Position numbers and translations under genes: made by a program
Notes under the pieces: generated by a model
The model's database searches: none
Seen by the model: only the letters and a program-made list of their open reading frames with translations
Told to the model about the DNA's origin: nothing
Part shown: positions 49,111-59,281 of the stretch, piece after piece
Numbering within the stretch: the first letter of the stretch is position 1
How the letters are laid out: each line of letters starts with the position of its first letter
Source: Candidatus Synechococcus calcipolaris G9
GTDB taxonomy: Bacteria; Cyanobacteriota; Cyanobacteriia; Thermosynechococcales; Thermosynechococcaceae
Direction: 5' to 3'
Length of the DNA: 64,000 nucleotides
Assembly (NCBI RefSeq): GCF_029582805.1
Contig: NZ_JAKKUT010000006.1
Span: 1 to 64,000, forward strand

Positions 49111-50523
49111 ATGCCACGCACCAGTTATGGAAAAACCTTCCTAAGACAAGTCGGATTTGTCCTAGAGACCATTCTCTGGGTAGAAATAAACATTACCCCT
49201 GAGCAGCAAACCCTAGACCGTTGGCTATCAGAAATTCATCCCCACCCCGCCCTACCCCACACAACCGAGATAGAAGTCCGCACCACCTTGATCCAGTTGC
49301 TTCGGTATATGCGTGAATACGGGAAATACACCAGTCAGTTTAATCAGTTATTTGTCCCTGGTTCACAGACCAACCCCACCATTCGTAAACGGAATCTAGA
49401 ACGGCTACGTTCAGTCCTCTACCGCCTAACCGAATTGGGATACTTTAAGCGATTGATCAGCACTAAAAAAGAAGAATGTCACTTTTTCCTCATTCTGCCA
49501 GGACTAGAGGATATGACAGACTACCAGACTTGGCTCAGAACCCAACTCCCCCACGATTGGGCAGAAGCACAACGAGCCGGTCAACGTAAACCACCCCCTA
49601 CCTTCGCCAGTCCAATTACAGGTCGCCGTCAAGAAATTAAAGCCCTGAAAGACTATTTTCATCGTGGAGTGCGGCTGATTATCCTCTATGGATTACCAGG
49701 AGTAGGAAAAACAGTTCTCGCCCAGCAAGCACTAGGGGAATTAGGCTTTAGCAAAATTTATCGCCTCACAGCCCAACCGGATCCCTATCTCCCCGATTGG
49801 TTGAAATCACAAGTCGGACATTCAGGTCAATGGCAAACTTACTTGAAGCAACATCGGGCAGCAGTAGTCATAGAGGGTTTCCAGACCTGTTTAGACCAAC
49901 AGGGGTATGTACGTTCCGATTGCCAGTCCTGGTCAAAATTTCTGTACGAGCAACGCTGGGCCGAAGGTTGGCTAACAATAATGACCAGTAACCAAATCAT
50001 TGCCGAGTCAAAAATCACCAGTCGTAGCTTAATGATTGTCGGTCTAACCGTAGATGATTGGCGCACCGACTGGAATCATCGGCAGATCAGCGTCTCAGAT
50101 ACAACCCTAGAGGCAATCCACCAGACCTATGGAGGGCACCCCAAAGTCATGCGGATTCTTGGCAACCTGATCTGTGAACAGCACCAAGGCAATGGAGAAG
50201 CATTTTGGACAAAGCATCAGTACAATCTCCTAGGTCATCCGCAGATCGAGGATTTATATAACCGTCAATGGCAGCCCATTAAACAGAAGTTTCCCCAACA
50301 ATTCCAACGAATGCAGAAGACATTGCCCCAGGTAGTAGGCTGTCTAGATGCTCTGGAACCTAGCGAGAAAGAATTACTCGACCACTACTTGATCACCAGT
50401 GGGACTGATTCAGCAAATACACTTGCTCTAGCTCAAACGATGTCACTAGAGAACATCCCGCGTCTAGGTCGCCCAGAAATTGGAATCACATCTACTAGCA
50501 GTCTTCGTTCAAGCTGTCCGTAA
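49111..50523 (+). CDS. P-loop (STAND-like) ATPase, 3' end probably truncated
   Basis: 470 residues from ATG 49111; the TTG at 49063 is an alternative. The N-terminal 160 residues are helical and may include a winged helix (RNLERLRSVLYRLTELGYF). The ATPase starts at GRRQEIKALKDYFHRGVRLIILYGLPGVGKTVLAQQAL (P-loop GLPGVGKT). A Walker-B-like AAVVIEGFQTCL and a GGHPKVMRILGNLI sensor follow. The last 15 bases overlap the convergent AraC gene, and the final residues (GITSTSSLRSSCP) have no helix-forming pattern. A deletion may have joined this gene to the AraC region. Function is unknown; a signalling or defence switch is plausible. Confidence 0.65.
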   Translation: MPRTSYGKTFLRQVGFVLETILWVEINITPEQQTLDRWLSEIHPHPALPHTTEIEVRTTLIQLLRYMREYGKYTSQFNQLFVPGSQTNPTIRKRNLERLRSVLYRLTELGYFKRLISTKKEECHFFLILPGLEDMTDYQTWLRTQLPHDWAEAQRAGQRKPPPTFASPITGRRQEIKALKDYFHRGVRLIILYGLPGVGKTVLAQQALGELGFSKIYRLTAQPDPYLPDWLKSQVGHSGQWQTYLKQHRAAVVIEGFQTCLDQQGYVRSDCQSWSKFLYEQRWAEGWLTIMTSNQIIAESKITSRSLMIVGLTVDDWRTDWNHRQISVSDTTLEAIHQTYGGHPKVMRILGNLICEQHQGNGEAFWTKHQYNLLGHPQIEDLYNRQWQPIKQKFPQQFQRMQKTLPQVVGCLDALEPSEKELLDHYLITSGTDSANTLALAQTMSLENIPRLGRPEIGITSTSSLRSSCP

Positions 50524-51429
50524 CCGTTCAATGTCTCGAATGGGTGGCGCACCGAACAAGCGCGAATATTCCCGACTGAACTGTGAGGGACTTTCATATC
50601 CCACCTGGTAGGCAGTAGAGGTCGCATCGAAATCCTCAGCGAGCATCAGACGACGCGCTTCTAACAGTCTTAACTGCTTCTGATACTGAAGCGGACTCAT
50701 CGAAGTAACTTTCTTGAAATGCTGATGCAACGACGAGGTAGACATGCCAATCTGACTCGCTAAATCCTCGATCCGCATCGGTTGGGTAAAATTAGATTTA
50801 ATTTGTTGAATGGCTGAGGCAATTCGCTGCATATTACTGCCGGATGTAGCAATTTGACGCACGGCTTCCCCTTGTTCACCCATCAGCAGATGGTAATAGA
50901 GTTCACGAATCATCAACGATGCCAGCATGGAGATGTGTTGCGGAGTGTCCAAGAGCTTGATGAGGCGAAGGGTACATTCCATCAAGGCTGGATCGACGTT
51001 GCTAACCAATACACCTCGAACAGAGTTTCCTTTTTTTGCCGAACTGGTACCCATTTGGGCAACCATCTCACACAATTGCATCAAGTCTAAGTTCAGCTTC
51101 AGTCCTAAATACGGCTTGTCAGGTGTCGCCTCAGTTACAAAGCCACTCAGCGGTAAATCAACGGAAACGACGAGATACTGCATTGCACCATACTGATACA
51201 TCTCCTCACCCAGAAATGCTTTTTTCTGACCTTGAACGACGATCGCCAGAATTGGTTCGTACACGCTATGAGGTGCATTAGATACTGTATCTGAGCGTGT
51301 AAAGTCTAATTGCTCAATTGCCGTGGGTTGAATCATGTTGCCGCTAGATTGGGTATGCTGCATGATCCGTGTGGCAATTTCCTGGCGGTGATCCGCGATT
51401 ATGTCAGGATGAGAGACTGCGACTGTCAT
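50509..51429 (-). CDS. AraC-family transcriptional regulator
   Basis: 306 residues. An N-terminal AraC_N cupin-like domain (about 30-170: YEPILAIVVQGQKKAFLGEEMYQYG, YLVVSVDLPLSGFVTEATPDKPYLG) is followed by the two helix-turn-helix modules (MRIEDLASQIGMSTSSLHQHFKKVTSMSPLQYQKQLRL; ATSTAYQVGYESPSQFSREYSRLFG). It is divergent from the SDR gene, 155 bases away, the classic arrangement for a regulator and its target. AraC_N-type regulators often sense small aromatics or aldehydes. Confidence 0.9.
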   Translation of the reverse strand: MTVAVSHPDIIADHRQEIATRIMQHTQSSGNMIQPTAIEQLDFTRSDTVSNAPHSVYEPILAIVVQGQKKAFLGEEMYQYGAMQYLVVSVDLPLSGFVTEATPDKPYLGLKLNLDLMQLCEMVAQMGTSSAKKGNSVRGVLVSNVDPALMECTLRLIKLLDTPQHISMLASLMIRELYYHLLMGEQGEAVRQIATSGSNMQRIASAIQQIKSNFTQPMRIEDLASQIGMSTSSLHQHFKKVTSMSPLQYQKQLRLLEARRLMLAEDFDATSTAYQVGYESPSQFSREYSRLFGAPPIRDIERLRTA

Positions 51430-51584
51430 AGCAGAGACTCGACTAAATCAATACCTCGCACTTGACCATTATAGAATCTCTGCAAACGATCGCTCTGGAG
51501 AATCAGGCAATCATTGGATAGGTTCAGACATTTCAAGAACAGCTTTTCAAACCTATGCTGAACAGAATAGAGAGGAAAACAACG
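51430..51584. promoter_or_regulatory. Divergent control region between AraC regulator and SDR
   Basis: 155 bases. On the minus strand TATAAT (complement of ATTATA, about 51468-51473) could be the -10 of the regulator gene; its -35 is poor. AraC half-sites cannot be assigned by eye. Confidence 0.35.
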
Positions 51585-52319
51585 ATGTTAAACATTGAGA
51601 ACAAAGTCATTGTGATCACTGGAGCCAGTAGCGGGATTGGCGAAGCCACAGCTAAGTTACTCGCTCGAAACGGTGCAAAGGTGCTTTTGGGCGCACGACG
51701 CACCGAAAAGCTCGAAAAAATTGTTGAGGAGATCCACACCTCAGGCGGTACAGCAGAATTCAAAGCCGTAGATGTCACCGATCGAGAAGATGTGAAAGCG
51801 TTCATTGGGTTTGCGAAAGACAAGTTCGATCGCGTCGATGTCATCTTTAACAACGCAGGCGTGATGCCTCTATCCCCGATGAATGCTTTGAAGGTCGAGG
51901 AATGGGACAACATGATTAACGTGAATATCAACGGAGTGTTGAATGGCATTGCAGCAGCTTTGCCGATTATGGAAGCGCAAGGTGACGGACAAATCATCAA
52001 TACTGCGTCGATTGGTGCCCATGTGGTAGTACCCACTAGCGCAGTTTACAGCGCGACCAAGTACGCAGTTTGGGCAATCTCTGAAGGACTGCGGCAGGAG
52101 TCGAAAATGATTCGCGTCACCGTCATCTCTCCCGGTGTGGTTGAGACTGAACTCGGCTCTGATATCACCGACGAGCCAACAAAAGGCTTCTTGAAAGAAC
52201 TTCGCAAAGATGCACTCAACCCAGATACGATCGCCAGCGCTGTCCTGTATGCCGTATCCCAGCCGGATGATGTTGATGTCAACGAAGTGATTGTTCGCCC
52301 GATCCGTCAGATGATGTAG
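51585..52319 (+). CDS. Short-chain dehydrogenase/reductase
   Basis: 244 residues from ATG 51585 with GAGAGG 9 bases upstream; the frame to 51555 is rejected. Classical SDR: VIVITGASSGIGEATAKLLA (NAD(P) site), IFNNAGVMPLSPM (NNAG), IINTASIGAHVV (Ser), and YSATKYAVWAI (Tyr-x-x-x-Lys). LLGARRTEKLE after the second strand suggests NADPH preference. Substrate unknown. It is probably the target of the divergent AraC regulator. An IS3 left end begins 5 bases after the stop. Confidence 0.9.
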   Translation: MLNIENKVIVITGASSGIGEATAKLLARNGAKVLLGARRTEKLEKIVEEIHTSGGTAEFKAVDVTDREDVKAFIGFAKDKFDRVDVIFNNAGVMPLSPMNALKVEEWDNMINVNINGVLNGIAAALPIMEAQGDGQIINTASIGAHVVVPTSAVYSATKYAVWAISEGLRQESKMIRVTVISPGVVETELGSDITDEPTKGFLKELRKDALNPDTIASAVLYAVSQPDDVDVNEVIVRPIRQMM

Positions 52320-52324
52320 GCAAC

Positions 52325-52530
52325 TGACCCTGACTGAAAAAAGTGTACAAACTCCAAGAGTCGCCAATGAAGGAGAAAGTCGAAATGAGCCAAAAACCAA
52401 GACGAACATATACTGCCGAACAAAAAGCTGACGCTGTGGCAATAGTGCAACAGTCAGGCAAGCCGATCAGCCAAGTCGCCCAGGAAATGGGTTTGACAGA
52501 AAGTGCCCTACGCAAATGGGTCAAACAAGC
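52325..52530 (+). mobile_element. IS3-family fragment: left terminus and start of orfA
   Basis: Starts TGACCCTGACTGAAAAAAGT (52325) and follows the copy at 47708 with few changes. ATG 52385 opens the orfA start (MSQKPRRTYTAEQKADAVAI). Homology ends after WVKQ at about 52530, almost the same place as in the 47708 copy. The frame then reads into unrelated sequence and stops at 52612. Confidence 0.82.
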
Positions 52531-52588
52531 AATCATTCATGTATTGCTACGGATGGAAGAGGACTTCCCCCATCAGTATCTAGTATCC

Positions 52589-53833
52589 CTACGAGGCATT
52601 AATCGTCAATAAACTAGACCACTGCGTCGTGTACTGAGGAGAACGTTGACAGCATCGTATCGCCCAGGGCTGCTCCAACCCCATGGCAGCATAACGAAGA
52701 GTATGCCGTCCAAACCGATGATTAATTCCGTCAAGCGTCGCCATCAACGCCCCCCCCTTTTCATCATCCAGAGAATCAAAAAGAGTCTGCTGAATCGCCC
52801 GTTCAGAACCTAACCCTTGAAGCATGACCCCAGCCTTCCTGTAAGACCGCCCCGTCTGGTAAATAGCCTCAGCACAACGCAAAGCCCCACCGATCAACAT
52901 CCCCGTATGGTTCGTCGCCCTGAGTAACGAGAGACTAGCACTAGGCGACTCGTAATTGTCCTGAAACCGATTAGTTCGAGCAAAAACCGTTAAATAAGTA
53001 GCCGTTAGTCCCCGCCTCCGCAGCTTCTCCGCCGCCCGACTGACATAGGTCGCCACCGTCTGCTTCAACTCAGAAAGCGTCGTGACCGGTTGCCCAAACG
53101 AGCGAGAGACAACCAAGCATTGCTGCGGACTAGAGATCGCCTCCAGCGGAAGACACGATTCCCCCCGTAACTCCCGCACAATACGCTCCATAACAACATT
53201 AAATTGTTGGCGAATCATCGCCAGATCAGCATCTCGTAACTCAGCAGCCGTCGTGATATTCAACGACCGTAATCGACCACCCCATCGCGTCGAGATGCCC
53301 CAAATATCCTCCACAGCCAGACAGTCTAACGCTGAACCGATCATTGTTGGTGCCAACACCAAAACCCCGGCTTGCTGCTTAGCGATCCTATTAGCGACCT
53401 TAGCCAACACCTTAGTAGAGGCAACCCCAATCGAAACAGGAATACCCGTCCATTGCAGCACCGTTTGACGAATCACCTGCCCATGCTCCAAGAGTTGAGA
53501 TTGAAACCCAGAGAAATCCAGGAACGCCTCATCAATCGAATACACCTCCAAATCCGGGCAGAGATCAGCCAGAATTTGCATCACCCTCCGACTCATATCC
53601 CCATAAAGAGCATAATTACTAGAAAAAACCTGAATATGGTGAACAGCAACAAGGTCTTTGATCTTGAAAAAAGGAATACCCATCGGCACCCCCAACGCCT
53701 TCACCTCCTGAGAGCGAGCCACCACACAGCCATCATTATTAGACAAAACAACCACAGGTCGTCCCTGAAGCTTGGGATTAAAGACTCGTTCACAGGAGAC
53801 ATAGAAATTATTGCAGTCCACCAGAGCAAACAT
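52589..53833 (-). CDS. umuC: UmuC, Y-family DNA polymerase V catalytic subunit
   Basis: 414 residues. It performs error-prone translesion synthesis with UmuD'. Motifs: [19 protein letters not shown] (first Asp), [35 protein letters not shown] (catalytic Asp-Glu), [22 protein letters not shown] (thumb), [15 protein letters not shown] (HhH), and the DUF4113-like C-terminus LGLEQPW-type ([14 protein letters not shown]). It stands 8 bases after umuD in one operon. The 3' end is convergent with an IS3 fragment. Confidence 0.93.
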   Translation of the reverse strand: MFALVDCNNFYVSCERVFNPKLQGRPVVVLSNNDGCVVARSQEVKALGVPMGIPFFKIKDLVAVHHIQVFSSNYALYGDMSRRVMQILADLCPDLEVYSIDEAFLDFSGFQSQLLEHGQVIRQTVLQWTGIPVSIGVASTKVLAKVANRIAKQQAGVLVLAPTMIGSALDCLAVEDIWGISTRWGGRLRSLNITTAAELRDADLAMIRQQFNVVMERIVRELRGESCLPLEAISSPQQCLVVSRSFGQPVTTLSELKQTVATYVSRAAEKLRRRGLTATYLTVFARTNRFQDNYESPSASLSLLRATNHTGMLIGGALRCAEAIYQTGRSYRKAGVMLQGLGSERAIQQTLFDSLDDEKGGALMATLDGINHRFGRHTLRYAAMGLEQPWAIRCCQRSPQYTTQWSSLLTINAS

Positions 53834-53841
53834 AGAAGCCC

Positions 53842-54408
53842 CTACAACGCATGGATCACACTGGTGACAACACCCCAGACAAGAAACGCACTAGCATCAG
53901 TAATCTCAATATCAGGATAAACAGGATTCTCTGCCTGTAGGAAAAGCCGACCCTGTACATATTTCAATCGCTTAATCGTAAGCTCCCCATTTAAGACCGC
54001 AACGACCACCTGCCCATCCTTCGGTACCAGGGAACGGTCAACAATAATCAGATCCCCATCATGGATACCGCCGCCAATCATCGAATCCCCCGCCACCCTC
54101 GCCATAAACGTAGCGGCTGGATTATGGATGAGATAGTGATTAAGGTCTAAACGTTGCTCAATAAAATCATCCGCTGGCGAAGGAAAGCCAGCAGAGACAG
54201 GCATTAGGTAGAGAGGCAACGCCAACGAATCTCCCCGTTGAGGACGATATAGCTCAGAGAGAATCGTCCTGGGAAATGGCTGTTGATGCAAGCACAGTGG
54301 AATCGGCTCCATGAACCTCAGAGGCAAACGAGCCGCCGTAGTAGGTTCAGCATCGATTTCCGTCCCCCTTGATTGCTCGGTTCCGGGTTTGACTCCACCT
54401 TGCATCAT
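53842..54408 (-). CDS. umuD: UmuD, LexA-like self-cleaving subunit of polymerase V
   Basis: 188 residues from ATG 54408; 156 if translation starts at ATG 54312, which has GAGG upstream and fits the shorter family length. Peptidase S24 fold. The cleavage site is Ala-Gly in [16 protein letters not shown]. The nucleophile Ser is in [12 protein letters not shown] and the Lys is in [10 protein letters not shown], with [13 protein letters not shown] before it. RecA-stimulated self-cleavage gives UmuD', which activates UmuC. First gene of umuDC. Confidence 0.9.
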   Translation of the reverse strand: MMQGGVKPGTEQSRGTEIDAEPTTAARLPLRFMEPIPLCLHQQPFPRTILSELYRPQRGDSLALPLYLMPVSAGFPSPADDFIEQRLDLNHYLIHNPAATFMARVAGDSMIGGGIHDGDLIIVDRSLVPKDGQVVVAVLNGELTIKRLKYVQGRLFLQAENPVYPDIEITDASAFLVWGVVTSVIHAL

Positions 54409-54410
54409 TC

Positions 54411-54453
54411 ATGTACGAAATTCAATACATTTATCTTAGCCAAAATTAGTCAA
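54411..54453 (-). promoter_or_regulatory. Putative umuDC promoter with overlapping operator palindrome
   Basis: On the minus strand TTGACT (54453-54448), an 18-base spacer and TGTATT (54429-54424). ATGTA (54411-54415) and TACAT (54426-54430) form an inverted repeat with 10 bases between the arms that covers the -10 box. A LexA-type repressor there would block transcription. It does not match the cyanobacterial LexA consensus I recall closely. Confidence 0.45.
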
Positions 54454-54628
54454 GTATAGAGAAAGAGCAAATTGGAAGAGACGAGCCGGGCGAGATTGAA
54501 TATCTGAGGGCAACAGGGTGGGATAGGGCAAACCGCAGGATAACAGCCTTATTTACTCATTGTTGCTCCCTTCATGAACCATGAATACTGCTCGTAGCCT
54601 TGTGTGTGAAATGGGAGGGCACGTCACT
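54454..54628. other. Intergenic region between umuD and the second TPS gene
   Basis: No gene or RNA recognised. Right half becomes AT-rich towards the tandem repeats at 54629. Confidence 0.35.
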
Positions 54629-54672
54629 TATAAATTAAAAAAAATATAACTATAAATTAAAAGAAATATAAC
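54629..54672. repeat. Tandem 22-bp AT-rich repeat upstream of the TPS promoter
   Basis: Two adjacent 22-base units (54629-54650 and 54651-54672), each starting TATAAATTAAAA and ending AATATAAC, differing at one base. They end 6 bases before the -35 box. They may act as UP element or as a site for a nucleoid or regulator protein. Confidence 0.65.
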
Positions 54673-54678
54673 AAATTC

Positions 54679-54707
54679 TTGATAGTTAAAAATTCCCCTG
54701 ATATACT
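54679..54707 (+). promoter_or_regulatory. Sigma70-type promoter of the second TPS gene
   Basis: TTGATA (54679-54684), 17 bases, TATACT (54702-54707). Predicted start near 54714, leader about 23 bases to ATG 54737. Confidence 0.65.
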
Positions 54708-54736
54708 AATTCACATCTCATTTTCTGTCTGAAAAA

Positions 54737-57700
54737 ATGTTTAATATAATCCGTCGGTGGTTCACTCCCATTGCTGTTTTAGGTTGCTTTTTCTCCTCCC
54801 CTGCCCTCGCCCAGATTACACCAGCAGTGGGGGGGACAGGTACCGTCGTTACCGTAAATGGACAGCAATTTGACATTGGTGGCGGTGCATTTTCCAGGGA
54901 TGGGCAAAATCTATTTCACTTGTTTCAGCGATTTGGTCTCAATGAAGGGCAGATTGCCAACTTTTTATCCAATCCTGGGGTACGTAATATCCTGGCGGGC
55001 GTGAATGGTGGCGATGTCAGCTATATCAATGGTTTAATCCAGGTAATGGGGGGAAATAGTAACCTCTATTTGCTCAATCCAGCAGGAATTGTTTTTGGGC
55101 CCAATGCCCAGTTAAACGTACCAGCAGCCTTCCATGCCTCCACCGCCCAACGGGTGCATTTTGACGGCGGTATTTTTGACATTAATGGGTTTAATGACTA
55201 CGCCAATTTAGTGGGAAATCCCACCGGCTTTGAGTTTTTAAGTACGGGAATTATCGTCAACGAGGGAAACTTAGCCGTTGGCCCGGGACAAAACCTAAGT
55301 TTGATGGGTCACCAGGTGTTCAATACCGGAACCCTATCGGCACCGGGGGGGATGATCACAATTCAGGCAGTACCAGAGACAGGCATGGTACGGATTTCCC
55401 AGGAGGGAATGATCCTCAGCTTAGAGATTCCAGCAGATCGGATTCCCGAAGATGGGGTGATTGAAGCGGTGGATTTACCGCGATTGATCACTGGAGGAGA
55501 AGATCGTCCACGGGTCAATAGTGTGGTACACAATGCCGATGGTTCGATTAGTTTGGTTCATGACCCCAGTAAGGTGAATGTGCCAGTGGACGGAGCAACA
55601 ACGGTTGCCAGTGGCATGATGGATGTCTCGAATCTCGAGGGAGTGGGAGGGCAGATTAATGTCCTTGGTTCTAATGTTGCCTTTGTCAATGCTCAGTTGA
55701 ATGCCCAGGGAATAACAGGGGGTGGGACGATTCTGGGAGGTGGGGATTACCTAGGGGGAGCCACAGGCACGAATCGCCTGGATAGTAGTTTTAATGCCCA
55801 GAACCTCTTTGTAGATAACAACACCGTCATGAATGCGGATGCGGTGACCCAAGGGAATGGCGGCACAGTCATTAATTGGGCTGATAACAGAACCCAGTTT
55901 CATGGCACAATTACGGCCCGGGGTGGGGAGCTAGGGGGTAATGGGGGTTTTGTAGAAACCTCTGGACAGAATGTATTACAGGTCGGAGAGATGGCACGGG
56001 TCGATACGTCGGCTCCCCTAGGCAATATGGGGACATGGCTGCTGGATCCCCTCAATCTTTCCATTAGTGGCTCAGGTACAGATATAAATGTCACGGCTGC
56101 CAGCCCTTTTGAGCCAACGGGCGCAGGGTCGATTTTGCGAGATAGCACGATCAAAACAGCATTAGACACTAATCATGTGATTGTTACTACAGTGGGAACC
56201 TCCGGGAGCGATCGCGGTGATATTCGCTTCATTAATGATGCCAATATTACCTGGGGGAATAACACTACCTTTACAGTGAATGCAGTGGGACAAATCTTGA
56301 TGAGTGCGGGTACTAAGGTTGAAAATACCCATGCCGGTACATCCTTTGATGCGATTGTGTTTAATGCTAATACCGCAGGTACAACGACGGGCAGCTTTGT
56401 AGGAATCGAATTAAATGGTGCGACCCTCTCGGCGCAAGATGGCAATATTCGGCTAACGGGACACGGTGGAAATAGCGGAGCAAATAACTACGGTATTTAT
56501 CAATGGAATTCTGCCCAAGTGAAGACAACGGGTACTGGGAACATTACCTATACAGGCACAGGTGGTAATGGCACAAGTAACAACTTCGGTATTGTTTTAT
56601 CTGGAGCAAATACCACTATCACTAGTGGAAATGGGGAGATCGCCCTGACGGGAACCGGACGAGGAAACGGCACAAGAAACTACGGCATTTATCAACTGGA
56701 TGCAGCCCAAGTCAGTAGTACTGGTGGAACTATTACCTATACTGGCACGGGTGGCAATGGAACGGGAGGGAATTTTAATCTTGGTAATCATGGTATTTAC
56801 TTAACAGGAGCCAATACATCTGTTCAGAGTGGGACAGGAGCCATTACCTTTACGGGTGCCGGGCAAGGAACAACTTCTGATAACTACGGAATTTTTCAAC
56901 AGGAGAGTGCCCAAGTCAGCACTACGGGTAGTGGCAACATCAACTATTCCGGCACAGGTGGCAATGGCACAAATAATAACCGCGGTATTGTTATAACTGG
57001 AGCAAATACAACAATTACCAGTACATCCGGGGCGATCGCCCTGACCGGAATGGGACGAGGTAATGGTTCAGGTAACAGCGGTATTTCTCAACAGGATGCC
57101 CAAGTAAGTACGACCAGTGGCAACATTACCTATTCTGGCACAGGCGGAAATGGCACAAGTAGTAACCACGGCATTGTTTTATTTGGAGCCAATGCCACTA
57201 TTAGCAGTGATGATGGGGCAATCGCCTTGACGGGAACTGGACAAGGTAATGGAATAGTTAACTACGGCATTTATCAATTCGGTGAAGCCCGAGTTATTAC
57301 AACAGGGAATGGTACCATCACCTATGCTGGTACGGGCGGCGATGGCACAAATAACAACTACGGTATTCTTTTGACTGACCTCAATACACGCATTAGCAGT
57401 CAAGGGGGGGCGATCGCCCTGACTGGAGCTGGGCAAGGTAATGGAACAGGAAACTACGGCATTTATCAACTGGGTGCAGCCCAAGTCATTAGTACCAGTG
57501 GAAATATCACCTATACCGGCACGGGTGGCAATGGAACAGGCGGGAATTTTGCTCTTGGCAATCATGGTATTTACCTAACAGGAGCCAATACATCTGTTCG
57601 GAGTGGGACGGGAGCCATTACCTTTACGGGTGACGGGCAAGGAACAACTTCTGATAACTACGGAATTTTTCAACGAGATAGTGCCCAAGTCAGTAGTACT

Positions 57701-59281
57701 TCTGGCAATATTACCTATGAGGGCACGGGCGGCAGCGGCACAAATAACAACTACGGTATTTTTATAAACGATGCAAATACCAGTGTGCGCAGTACGCTGG
57801 GAGGAAATATTACTGTTACTGGGACAGGTCAAGGTAATGGCACTCAAAACTTTGGAATTTATCAAAGCAATGCTCAAGTAACTACAACGGGGAATGGTAC
57901 CGTTACCTACGAAGGCATAGGTGGCAATGGCACAAATAGTAATTTTGGTATTTACCTTCTCAATGGAAGTGCTCGGATTACGAGTGAAGACGGGGCGATC
58001 GCCCTAACCGGAATCGGAGGAGGGAATGGAACAGGAAACTACGGCATTTATCAACTGGGTGCAGCCCAAGTCAGTAGTACGTCTGGCAATATTACCTATG
58101 AAGGAACGGGCGGTAATGGCATAAGTAACAACTTCGGTATTCTTCTAAACGGAACAAATACACAAATTAGTAGTGGGAATGGGGCGATCTCCCTAACTGG
58201 AACTGGGCAAGGAAATGAAACAGGAAACCACGGCATTTATCAATTGAGTGCAGCCCAAGTCAGTAGTACGTCTGGCAATATTACCTATGAAGGAACGGGC
58301 GGTAATGGCACAGGTAGCAACCACGGTATTTTACTAGATGGAACAAATACCAGTGTGCGCAGTACGCAGGGAGGAAATATTACTGTTACTGGGACAGGTC
58401 AAGGTAATGGCACTCAAAACTTTGGAATTTATCAAAGCAATGCTCAAGTAACTACAACAGGGAATGGTACCGTTACCTATGAAGGCATGGGTGGCAATGG
58501 CACAAATAATAATATTGGTATTTACCTTCTCAATGGAAGTGCTCGGATTACGAGTGAAGATGGGGCGATCTCCCTAACTGGAACTGGGCGAGGGAACGGA
58601 ACAGGAAACTACGGCATTTATCAACTGGGTGCAGCCCAAGTCAGTAGTACCAGTGGAAATATTACCTATACCGGTACAGGTGGCAATGGAACAGGCGGGA
58701 ATTTTTTTCTTGGCAATCACGGTATTTACCTAACAGGAGCCAATACATCTGTTCGGAGTGAGAGTGGAGCCATTACCTTTACCGGTGACGGGCAAGGAAC
58801 AACCTCTGATAACTATGGAATTTTGCAACGCGATAGTGCTCAAGTCAGCAGCACTTCTGGCAATATTACCTATGAGGGCACGGGCGGCAGCGGCATAAAT
58901 AACAACTACGGTATTTTACTAGATGGAACAAATACCAGTGTTCGCAGTACGCAGGGAGGAAATATTACTGTTACTGGGACAGGTCAAGGTAATGGTACAG
59001 GTAACCACGGTATTTACCAAAACAATGCCCAAGTGACTACAACGGGGAATGGTACCGTTACCTACGAAGGCATAGGTGGCAATGGCACAAATAGTAATTT
59101 TGGTATTTTCCTTCTCAATGGAAGTGCTTGGATTACGAGCGAAGATGGGGCGATCGCCCTAACTGGAACCGGTAGCGGAAATGGAACAGGAAACTACGGC
59201 ATTTATCAACTGGGTGCAGCCCAAGTCAGTAGTACCAGCGGAAATATTACCTATACCGGAACGGGCCGGAACGGGCGGTAA
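54737..59281 (+). pseudogene. Second TPS exoprotein, N-terminal part (frame 1 of a split gene)
   Basis: 1514 residues. Signal peptide at residues 1-25 (TPIAVLGCFFSSPALA before QITPAV), TPS secretion domain (about 26-290) almost identical to the first exoprotein, WLLDPLNLSISG, then NYGIYQ/AQVSTTSGNITY/GTGGNGT repeats. The frame ends at TAA 59279 directly after a 10-base tandem duplication (59256-59275). Removing the duplication restores one frame to 63734, a protein of 2995 residues. Made alone, this part keeps signal and secretion domain but loses the conserved tail, so it could still be exported. The frameshift could be real (phase variation, decay) or a sequencing error. Confidence 0.85.
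59256..59275. repeat. 10-bp tandem duplication causing the TPS frameshift
   Basis: CCGGAACGGG occurs twice without gap (59256-59265, 59266-59275). The homologous position in the 771-bp repeat copy (near 60036-60046) has it once, followed by the same CGGTAATGGAACCGG. Confidence 0.9.

Noticed and set aside
53372-53920. 182-residue plus-strand frame opposite umuC
   Set aside because: Antisense of umuC and umuD with no start signal.
59181-59281. Start of the second frame of the split TPS gene at 59181
   Set aside because: Overlaps the first frame; the residues before the shift (MEQETTAFINWV) are out of the repeat pattern.
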